DNA of 16,217 nucleotides, taken from contig VXON01000051.1 in assembly GCA_009840065.1 (NCBI GenBank), forward strand, positions 1 to 16,217, in the 5' to 3' direction. The position numbers were made by a program, and so were the translations under genes. Below the pieces are notes generated by a model. The model saw only the letters and a program-made list of their open reading frames with translations, ran no database searches and was not told where the DNA came from. Source of the DNA: Cenarchaeum sp. SB0662_bin_33. GTDB lineage: Archaea > Thermoproteota > Nitrososphaeria > Nitrososphaerales > Nitrosopumilaceae. Positions 6,942-12,940 of this stretch are shown in pieces (position 1 is the first letter of the stretch; each line of letters starts with the position of its first letter).

Positions 6942-6949
6942 ATTTTAAA
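6942..6949 (+). promoter_or_regulatory. TATA box of geranylgeranyl reductase
   Basis: ATTTTAAA, centred about 27 bp before ATG 6972. It supports that start and a leaderless message. Confidence 0.5.
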
Positions 6950-6971
6950 TACGGGTAGAACATATTTTCGC

Positions 6972-8420
6972 ATGTTGGATTATGATGTTATAGTGGCAGG
7001 TGGTGGATTGGCTGGTACGGTAACGGCGCAGGCAGTTGCCAGATACGCAGACGGGGCCAGCATACTTGTGGTGGACCGGAGTCCTCCCATCATGCCCGGC
7101 AGAAAGAGTGTCAGTGGGTGGATATGCGGCGATGCCGTCAGCAAGGAGGCGGTCGACTACATGTCAGAGAAGATAAGGGTTCCTTGGGGAGAGCCGGAGA
7201 TAGAACACAAGGTAAAGGGTGTGATGGCGTTCTCTCCGGACAAGTCAACTGCCATACCATTTGACGGGGACGGATACATGCTCAACCGCCAACTGCTGCC
7301 GGAACGGCAGAACCAGCGGGCCGTGGACATGGGCATACAGTTCGATTACGAGGTAAATCTCACAGGCCTAATGTATGATGACGGGCAGGTTGCCGGAGTT
7401 GTGGGGGTGGACAAATCCAAAGGCATCTACAAAAAGAGCTGCAAGATAGTAATTGATGCGACGGGCATGACATCCATGCTGCGCAACCAGATATCCAACA
7501 CGGACAAGATGGAGAGAAAGGTGAACCGCCAGGATGTAGAGTCCACAGGCAGGCATATCATGTACTTTGAGAGTGGCAAAAAAGACCTCACCGAGTTTGA
7601 TCCCGACTACTGTATAATACATTTAGATCAGGATATTGCACCGGGCGGATACGGATGGGTCTTTCCAAAGGGGGATGACAAGGTCAACATAGGACTGGGT
7701 GTTGAAAAGACACTACTGGCCAAACGCAACAAACGTCTGGGAAGAAACGACAACGTAACGACACTCATTGAAGAGTATGTAAGAAGAAATCGGGCCATCA
7801 AAGACCCCCGCCTCTCAACGGATATCGAGGATGCCAACAATGCTACCGGCAACTTTCAGGTATCCGTAAGAAGGCAGAACGACTGTCTTGTGGCCGGTGG
7901 TTTTATTCTGGTGGGAGACTCTGCATGGATGCCAAAACCCCTGGATGCCGGAGGCATAGGCCCTGCCTTGGTGGCTGGCACTATAGCGGGGAGGTGTGTG
8001 GCCGAGGCATTAGAGTCCGGAGACACTAGCGAGGCGGGCCTGTGGAAGTACAACAAGGAGTTCATCAACGAATATGGATACAAGACTGCAGGCTTGGAGA
8101 TATTTCGCCGCCTCATACAGACTTTGAGTAATGAACAGATAAACTATGGCATGAAGCACTTTCTCAAAAATTTGGATGTGGAAGCTATATCCAAGGGTGA
8201 GCATCCGGACTTTGGCACGTTGGGAAAGTTGGGCATGATAATTCGCGGAGCCCTCAACAAAAGACTGGCAGACGGCCTCCGATTCACATCAAAGCAGAAC
8301 AAAAAACTGACTGCCCATTATTACAACTTTCCAGATACGCCGGATGGTTTTGCGGCCTGGCATAAAAGACTGCACCTAATACTTGATGAATCAAATACAA
8401 ATCTCAAAAAGTATCAGTAG
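6972..8420 (+). CDS. Geranylgeranyl reductase family FAD-dependent oxidoreductase
   Basis: 482 residues from ATG 6972. Flavoprotein of the digeranylgeranylglycerophospholipid reductase family, which saturates the isoprenoid chains of archaeal membrane lipids. Visible features: FAD-binding YDVIVAGGGLAGTVTA with GGGLAG at 10-15, then VVDR (second beta strand), SGWICGDAVSKEA with the conserved Cys52, the substrate motif Y-x-W-x-F-P then G-x-G from Tyr227 (YGWVFP...GLG), and the second FAD motif LVGDSAWMPKPLDAGGIGPA with Gly315-Asp316. The reading frame is open further upstream to a GTG at 6834, but those residues do not look like this family and the promoter lies inside them. The gene stands alone between accessory stretches; TnpB debris begins at its stop codon. 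Confidence 0.88.
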   Translation: MLDYDVIVAGGGLAGTVTAQAVARYADGASILVVDRSPPIMPGRKSVSGWICGDAVSKEAVDYMSEKIRVPWGEPEIEHKVKGVMAFSPDKSTAIPFDGDGYMLNRQLLPERQNQRAVDMGIQFDYEVNLTGLMYDDGQVAGVVGVDKSKGIYKKSCKIVIDATGMTSMLRNQISNTDKMERKVNRQDVESTGRHIMYFESGKKDLTEFDPDYCIIHLDQDIAPGGYGWVFPKGDDKVNIGLGVEKTLLAKRNKRLGRNDNVTTLIEEYVRRNRAIKDPRLSTDIEDANNATGNFQVSVRRQNDCLVAGGFILVGDSAWMPKPLDAGGIGPALVAGTIAGRCVAEALESGDTSEAGLWKYNKEFINEYGYKTAGLEIFRRLIQTLSNEQINYGMKHFLKNLDVEAISKGEHPDFGTLGKLGMIIRGALNKRLADGLRFTSKQNKKLTAHYYNFPDTPDGFAAWHKRLHLILDESNTNLKKYQ

Positions 8421-8601
8421 TGGTTCCCCCTACAGAGCAGACCATAATGCAGCATGTAATATCAAAGCCCGGTTCTGGGCCGAGGTGGCGAAAGACCACA
8501 ACCGTGCGTCAAAACACTGCACAAAAAACGCCGATGGTAAGGGGCATCTAGGCGTGGAAGTTTCTTTATATCCGGTCATGACTCGTGTGATGGTTACATG
8601 A
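8421..8601 (+). pseudogene. C-terminal fragment of TnpB (IS200/IS605 family)
   Basis: Immediately after the reductase stop codon a different frame reads GSPYRADHNAACNIKARFWA and on to TGA at 8601. RADHNAACNI fits the RuvC-III motif of TnpB (D-R-D-x-N-A-A-x-N-I), including the catalytic Asp. Everything upstream, namely the start, RuvC-I/II and the zinc-finger cysteines, is absent, so the copy is truncated exactly at the neighbouring gene. The same frame is open back to 8383 inside the reductase gene, but that part is only overlap. The last 46 codons align to copy A without gaps, with mostly amino-acid-changing differences, as expected for decay. Confidence 0.65.
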
Positions 8602-8676
8602 GGCGCCAAGCCGAATATAAAACTCTGGGATGCACAATGATCTCGTAGGAACGAGTCCTTCTCTCTGTCGGAGGAA
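8464..8676 (+). repeat. 213-bp TnpB-element 3' end, copy B (inverted relative to 1044-1256)
   Basis: Gap-free inverted match to 1044-1256, about 85% identical overall. Coding part 8464-8601: about 27 differences in 138. Non-coding part 8602-8676: 5 in 75. Similarity ends at GAGGAA (8671-8676). The outer ends of copies A and B point away from each other, enclosing 7.2 kb of essential genes. Between 8677 and 8750 I see nothing recognisable. Confidence 0.88.
8602..8676 (+). ncRNA. Possible omega-RNA scaffold-like tail, copy B
   Basis: CTCGT (8642-8646), AGGA loop (8647-8650), ACGAG (8651-8655), then TCCT (8656-8659), which can pair with the loop to make an H-type pseudoknot. AGGA at 8672-8675 can compete for the same TCCT. 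All of these are unchanged in copy A. A TATA-like ATATAAA occurs at 8615-8621 in this copy, reading GTAAA in A. The predicted guide would begin at 8677. Expression is unknown. Confidence 0.35.
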
Positions 8677-8751
8677 TTCCTGTAGTCATGTCAGTTGTAT
8701 GCTTTCACAATTGGTGTTTTATCACATGTGTATACGACCGCACCGTAAAGG

Positions 8752-8759
8752 CTTATAAT
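8752..8759 (+). promoter_or_regulatory. TATA box of IMP dehydrogenase
   Basis: CTTATAAT, centred about 29 bp before the TTG start at 8785. No ATG lies in frame near it, so the TATA position supports TTG initiation on a leaderless message. Confidence 0.5.
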
Positions 8760-8784
8760 CCAATCCACGCTTTCAAATAACGAT

Positions 8785-10218
8785 TTGGATATTAGGGATG
8801 GTCTAACCTTTGATGACGTACTTTTGGTACCAAAATACTCGGATGTCACTACCCGCAGTCAGACTGATTTGTCTACAAAACTCTCCCGAAACATAAGACT
8901 CAACATACCGTTCATCAGTGCCAACATGGATACGGTTACGGAGGCATCAATGGCCGTCGCCATGGCTAGGACAGGAGGTATTGGTATAATACACAGGTTC
9001 CTCACCATACAGGAGGAGAGCGCCCAGGTCCTCAAGGTAAAGAGATCCGGCAGCGTCATAATAGAGAACCCATATATGATACCGATGAACAGCACCGTGC
9101 GCAGGGCATATGACTATGCCGATGAGATGGGTGTGTCAGGACTGCTAGCCACAGATGATGATGGGCGGCTGAAGGGCATAGTCACCGACAGGGACTTTAT
9201 ATTTTGCAGTGATGATAATATGATTGTTGCAGATATAATGACGAGGGATGTGGTTACCACCGCGCCAGGTACAAGTGCAGAGGATGCCAAAAGAATGCTT
9301 CGGGACAACCGCGTAGAAAAGCTGCCCATAGTTGATGATGATGGGTATATCCGGGGCCTCTTTACCTCCAAGGATATCGCCAACATTGACAACTATCCTA
9401 TGGCCGCTAAGGACTCCAAGGGCAGGCCCATGGTGGGTGCGGCAGTGGGGGTCAAGGGAGACTTTATGGAGCGTACAGAAGCCTTGCTGGAAGCAGAGGT
9501 TGATGTCATAGTTGTAGATATAGCTCACGGACACAGCCAGAATGCCATCAGAACCGTCAAAAACATAAAGAAGGCCTTTCCCGACTGTGAGATAATAGCG
9601 GGAAATGTTGCCACTGCATCAGGTACGTTGGACTTGATTCGGGCAGGAGTTGACGCAGTAAAGGTGGGCGTTGGGTCCGGCTCCATATGCATAACTAGGG
9701 TCATAACCGGCTCGGGCGTGCCCCAGCTTACTGCCGTAATTGACTGTGCCCGGATAGGTAAGGATTACGACATACCCATAATATCCGATGGAGGTACGCG
9801 AACATCTGGAGATGCCACAAAGGCGTTAGCGGCGGGGGCATCAACTGTGATGCTGGGCAGCATACTAGGAGGTACAGATGAGTCGCCGGGTACGGTACTT
9901 ACAAAGAACAACAAGCGCTACAAGGTGTACAGGGGAATGGCATCACTGGCCGCATCTATAGGACGCAAGACAAAGGAGACCGGCATGACATCCTTGGAGG
10001 ATGACCTCAACGATTATGTAGCCGAAGGAGTCGAGGCCATGGTACCATACAAGGGTAGCGTAACAGACATACTAAAGCAGTTGACAGGTGGCATCAGGTC
10101 GGGTTTGAGTTACTGTGGGGCGCACACAATAAAGACGATGCAGGATGAGGCCGAATTCATAAAGATGTCCAGAGCCGGTTTTGCCGAGAGCCAGCCCCAT
10201 GACGTGTCGGTCATATAG
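8785..10218 (+). CDS. guaB: IMP dehydrogenase (GuaB family) with CBS pair
   Basis: Converts IMP to XMP with NAD+, the committed step to GMP. 477 residues with a TTG start giving DIRDGLTFDDVLLVPKYSD, the family N-terminus. Two CBS domains (about 96-140 and 148-200) interrupt the TIM barrel in the usual place. GSGSICITR carries the catalytic Cys302 and Thr304. IISDGGTRTSGDATKALAAG and YRGMAS are phosphate-site loops. The mobile flap is unlike well-known enzymes: between YRGMAS and EGVEAMVPYKG the usual Arg-Tyr pair is not apparent, and GRKTKETGMTSLEDDLNDY stands there instead. It may be a clade-specific version; a GMP reductase-like activity is a less likely alternative. The end SRAGFAESQPHDV is IMPDH-like. 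Confidence 0.9.
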   Translation: MDIRDGLTFDDVLLVPKYSDVTTRSQTDLSTKLSRNIRLNIPFISANMDTVTEASMAVAMARTGGIGIIHRFLTIQEESAQVLKVKRSGSVIIENPYMIPMNSTVRRAYDYADEMGVSGLLATDDDGRLKGIVTDRDFIFCSDDNMIVADIMTRDVVTTAPGTSAEDAKRMLRDNRVEKLPIVDDDGYIRGLFTSKDIANIDNYPMAAKDSKGRPMVGAAVGVKGDFMERTEALLEAEVDVIVVDIAHGHSQNAIRTVKNIKKAFPDCEIIAGNVATASGTLDLIRAGVDAVKVGVGSGSICITRVITGSGVPQLTAVIDCARIGKDYDIPIISDGGTRTSGDATKALAAGASTVMLGSILGGTDESPGTVLTKNNKRYKVYRGMASLAASIGRKTKETGMTSLEDDLNDYVAEGVEAMVPYKGSVTDILKQLTGGIRSGLSYCGAHTIKTMQDEAEFIKMSRAGFAESQPHDVSVI

Positions 10219-10243
10219 TATACATAAGAAATAACCAAAATGT

Positions 10244-10251
10244 CTTTAATA
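10244..10251 (+). promoter_or_regulatory. TATA box of the membrane protein gene
   Basis: CTTTAATA, centred 27 bp upstream of ATG 10274. Confidence 0.45.
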
Positions 10252-10273
10252 CTGATACTCTCAAATCTTGGTA

Positions 10274-10741
10274 ATGTTTACCACCCGGACTATAATTGGC
10301 ATAATCGTAGGAGCCGCCATAATTGGAATCTCACTCTCATCTCTGGTATTAGACCTAACAGGAGGCCCCCTTGTGATATCAGAAGAGTACGATATAGGGG
10401 AGACAGCATCATACTCGATAACAGGGGATGAAGGCGCCACCCACTCCATGACTATAATGGCAGACAAGTTCCAGCTGAAACTAGAGAGTCCGGGCGAGGG
10501 GTTCAGTGTGCCCACCACCGAGTTTGAGGGATCCTATAGTACAGAATGGGTGCATCAGCAGTCGGGCCGCACGCTAATACAGATACAGAATATCGGGGAG
10601 GGTACAATGACCATAGATGCAACACTAGAGATAGCCGAGGACCCCGTATGGTTTGCATACAGGCTGGTAGTCATAACAACAGGAGTGATAATAATTGGCC
10701 TGAGTCTGGGATTTAGTGTCAGAAAGCCTAGGGGATTTTAG
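10274..10741 (+). CDS. Two-span membrane protein of unknown function
   Basis: 155 residues from ATG 10274; a TTG two codons earlier is possible but less well placed. An N-terminal hydrophobic segment (about 6-27, TIIGIIVGAAIIGISLSSLV) and a C-terminal one (about 127-149, YRLVVITTGVIIIGLSLGF) flank a polar domain of about 95 residues. That domain is rich in Thr/Ser/Glu with alternating pattern (SYSITGDEGATHSMTIMADK, then RTLIQIQNIGEGTMTIDATL), which suggests an extracytoplasmic beta sandwich. A positive RKPRGF tail suits a cytoplasmic C-terminus. No enzymatic motif or known family is recognised. It has its own promoter and a T10 terminator. Confidence 0.75.
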   Translation: MFTTRTIIGIIVGAAIIGISLSSLVLDLTGGPLVISEEYDIGETASYSITGDEGATHSMTIMADKFQLKLESPGEGFSVPTTEFEGSYSTEWVHQQSGRTLIQIQNIGEGTMTIDATLEIAEDPVWFAYRLVVITTGVIIIGLSLGFSVRKPRGF

Positions 10742-10770
10742 ATTCATACATAATATGTACATGATGGGGA

Positions 10771-10780
10771 TTTTTTTTTT
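10771..10780 (+). terminator. T10 tract
   Basis: Ten consecutive T residues follow GGGGA, 30 bp after the stop of the membrane protein gene. Archaeal RNA polymerase terminates at such U-tracts without needing a hairpin. It also separates this unit from the convergent csl4. Confidence 0.65.
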
Positions 10781-10821
10781 GAACAGAATACTGACCATAT
10801 GTAGTATTTGTGAGGGAGACC

Positions 10822-11367
10822 TCAGTTGTCAAATGTTAAAAAGTCAGATGTCCCGAACTTGCTAGATAGTACCCTTTCATCAATCCATGAGCACTCTACG
10901 CACTTTATTACATCCCTGACAGGAACTACACTTCCACCACACTTTACACACTTTGTCTGGAGGACACCTAGCGAGTGCTCATCCATGACGGCGTGTATGG
11001 TACCATTCAGATGAGACTCTATACGAAGCATCACAATGTCGTTCACCAGTGCCATATTCTTCCGTCGTATATGGCGTGTCGAACATATGCACTCTACATT
11101 GGATAGCGTACGTTTGCCGTTTACATACTGTATCGATACGGCAAACATCATGGACATTACCGCGGCCACGGTTCCTATCACTATATCGCCAGGCTCCGGT
11201 ACGCCGGTCTTCTTTTGGCGCAGTATGTTGGCAACATGGTTCGACGCATCAATGGAGGTATGCCCAACCACTGTGGAACGTATCATGTCGCCATCATCAA
11301 ATGTATTGGAGCCGGCCTCATACTCCTCTATGGAAGCGATTGTGTCGCCGGGCATCACCTGAGACAT
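10822..11367 (-). CDS. csl4: Exosome subunit Csl4
   Basis: RNA-binding cap subunit of the archaeal exosome (3'-5' RNA decay and tailing). 181 residues. N-terminal domain MPGDTIASIEEYEAGSNTFD (about 5-45) is the Csl4 signature. An S1-type beta barrel follows (about 58-130, PGDIVIGTVAAVMSMMFAVS onward). A zinc ribbon C-x2-C-x12-C-x2-C with Cys140, 143, 156 and 159 closes the fold, as in archaeal Csl4. ATG 11367 lies 25 bp from a TATA box; the internal Met5 is an alternative start. Single-gene unit. Confidence 0.88.
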   Translation of the reverse strand: MSQVMPGDTIASIEEYEAGSNTFDDGDMIRSTVVGHTSIDASNHVANILRQKKTGVPEPGDIVIGTVAAVMSMMFAVSIQYVNGKRTLSNVECICSTRHIRRKNMALVNDIVMLRIESHLNGTIHAVMDEHSLGVLQTKCVKCGGSVVPVRDVIKCVECSWIDERVLSSKFGTSDFLTFDN

Positions 11368-11388
11368 GATAAAAATATGCTAGATGTG

Positions 11389-11396
11389 ATTATAAC
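11389..11396 (-). promoter_or_regulatory. TATA box of csl4
   Basis: Minus-strand GTTATAAT, centred about 25 bp before the start at 11367. Confidence 0.5.
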
Positions 11397-11497
11397 TGTT
11401 GGTATTGAGATGGCCGCGTCCAGATTATATACCCCTTAACGAATCCTTTGATTTTTATGTATAAAATTTCTCTAATATATCCTAAGAATCATAAAAT

Positions 11498-11568
11498 AAA
11501 TTTGATTTTTATACTAATATATTTAATGATCAAATTTATATAATAATGATCTGATATCCCATCAGATC
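11498..11568. repeat. Two inverted repeats in AT-rich spacer
   Basis: AAATTTGAT (11498-11506) pairs with ATCAAATTT (11529-11537) across 22 bases. GATCTGAT-ATCCC-ATCAGATC (11548-11568) is a perfect 8-bp hairpin. It contains GATC in each arm, the presumed target of the Dam-like methylase at 167-1024. They precede the small ORF at 11576 and could be its operator. The spacer at 11400-11495 is simply AT-rich. Confidence 0.4.
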
Positions 11569-11575
11569 AACAAAG

Positions 11576-11716
11576 ATGGGGCAAACACATCAAAAAAAGT
11601 GTTTTGCTTTTTGGATAACTAACTATATCATATCCAAATGTATTAGATACAGGCTGCTCGGAAAGCAATCTGATGATGATGCCGAGTCTGCACTAAGAGC
11701 CATGCGCGCGTACTAG
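11576..11716 (+). CDS. Possible 46-residue protein
   Basis: ATG to TAG, 46 codons. It begins MGQTHQKKCFAFWITNYIIS, continues KCIRYRLLGKQ and ends with acidic SDDDAESALRAMRAY. The composition (basic, aromatic first half, acidic helical end) looks like a small protein rather than random translation, but no family is recognised. A TATA-like TTATATAATAAT (11536-11547) lies about 35 bp upstream. Codons 7-16 coincide with a dispersed DNA repeat that is also present at 6591 and, inverted, at 6708. Minus-strand 6708 reads KCFVF-stop-ITN, a broken cousin. Confidence 0.35.
   Translation: MGQTHQKKCFAFWITNYIISKCIRYRLLGKQSDDDAESALRAMRAY
11596..11625 (+). repeat. Single copy of the MITE-end sequence
   Basis: AAAGTGTTTTGCTTTTTGGA and the next bases ATAACTAACT match the inverted end at 6708 (read on minus) in about 26 of 30 positions, and the end at 6591 over about 20. 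No second end is found nearby. The AAAAAG/CTTTTT arms could also form a weak hairpin. Confidence 0.5.
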
Positions 11717-11718
11717 TC

Positions 11719-11726
11719 TATATAAT
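11719..11726 (+). promoter_or_regulatory. TATA box of the MFS transporter
   Basis: TATATAAT, centred 30 bp before the TTG at 11753 and 57 bp before the ATG at 11780. The spacing favours TTG as a near-leaderless start. Confidence 0.5.
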
Positions 11727-11752
11727 TCCCATATCCAGCTAACAAAAGTTTT

Positions 11753-12940
11753 TTGAGGGCATATGCATCGCAATCTCGTATGAAGAGGTTTGTTGGGCTG
11801 CTCTTTGCAACGGCACTGGTACTAGGACTCTCATATGGCATGCATGGACCCGTGGTACCAGTCTTTGCAAAGGACAGTATCGGGGCCACGTATGCCGAAT
11901 TGGGGTTGATTGGAACGGCCAACTTTCTTCCATACATGATAATACCCATCTTTGTAGGCATACTGCTAGACCGTATCAACAGCAGGTACCTGCTGACCAT
12001 AGGAGTATTGCTCAATGCATTATCACTATACCTGATATCCATAGCGAATAGTGTGGAGGAGGTGGTAGCCTATCGGCTCATAGCAGGAGTGGCTCACGCC
12101 TTCTTCTGGCCAACCTCAGAGTCAATATTGTCGGGAGACGAGAGTACGCGTGTAAAATACATCTCATGGTTCATCATGTTCTTTGTTGTGGGGTTCATGG
12201 TAGGGCCGCTTCTAGGCGCACTAGTACTCGATATGGCAGGATCCGACTATCGCATGCTGTTCCAGATTACTGTATTTGTGATGGTTGTGGCCATGGCATC
12301 CTCAATAGTTGCATCCCCAAAGGGTGTCAAGCTGACGCATGGCGGCCTGAATCTCAAGTCCTTTGGGGCAATAGCCCGATTCCCCGTAGTAGTGATACTG
12401 CTGCTCTTTAGTACGGCAATCTTTGGGGTGGTACTTGCAATATATCCGGCATTTCTAAGTGACCGGGGCATAAATGACAACTCCGTACTGTTGTTGTTCT
12501 TTATATTTGGTATAACTAGGGTGGGTGCCCTGCTGGTGTCCGGATTCCTCTCCAAGCGGGCCATACAGACCTTTACGGCATCCACAATCATGGTATCGGT
12601 TGGAATGGGCATATCTGCCGTAGGTACATCGTTTGGCGAGTTTGTCATAGCCCTGTTAATGCTGGGCTTTGGATGCTCCATACTATATCCACTTGCGCTG
12701 GAGGTCATACTGTCAGGAACAAAGAAGAGCGCTTCGGGTAGGATGATTGGCGCCTATGAGGCCATATTCGGCGTGGGTTGGGCCATAGGCCCTGCCATCA
12801 GCGGCTATACCACCGATGCGTTTGGCGAGGCAGCCCCATACTGGCTGTTCTGCATACTTGGCATAGCGGTAACCATAATGGTGGTAATATTCCGCAGAAG
12901 ACTAGAACGAGTCAGCTCCGAGCGTGCCCAGAGTCAGTAA
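11753..12940 (+). CDS. Major facilitator superfamily transporter
   Basis: 395 residues from TTG 11753, or 386 from ATG 11780; the first nine residues are uncertain. About 12 hydrophobic segments in two halves are seen. The loop after the second span reads GILLDRINSRYL, the MFS motif A (G-x-x-x-D-R-x-x-x-R). The second half repeats a similar pattern near GFLSKRAIQT. The glycine-rich GAYEAIFGVGWAIGPAISGY near span 11 is common in drug or metabolite exporters of this superfamily. The substrate cannot be told. The gene converges on the moaD-moeB fusion, and the coding regions overlap by 7 bp at their 3' ends. Confidence 0.88.
   Translation: MRAYASQSRMKRFVGLLFATALVLGLSYGMHGPVVPVFAKDSIGATYAELGLIGTANFLPYMIIPIFVGILLDRINSRYLLTIGVLLNALSLYLISIANSVEEVVAYRLIAGVAHAFFWPTSESILSGDESTRVKYISWFIMFFVVGFMVGPLLGALVLDMAGSDYRMLFQITVFVMVVAMASSIVASPKGVKLTHGGLNLKSFGAIARFPVVVILLLFSTAIFGVVLAIYPAFLSDRGINDNSVLLLFFIFGITRVGALLVSGFLSKRAIQTFTASTIMVSVGMGISAVGTSFGEFVIALLMLGFGCSILYPLALEVILSGTKKSASGRMIGAYEAIFGVGWAIGPAISGYTTDAFGEAAPYWLFCILGIAVTIMVVIFRRRLERVSSERAQSQ

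Noticed and set aside
10240..10431. 63-codon ORF overlapping the membrane protein gene
   Set aside because: It overlaps a better ORF with TATA-supported start, and its translation has no recognisable pattern.
11440..11545. AT-rich stretch as a replication origin
   Set aside because: No repeated origin-recognition boxes or adjacent orc1/cdc6; AT richness alone is not enough.
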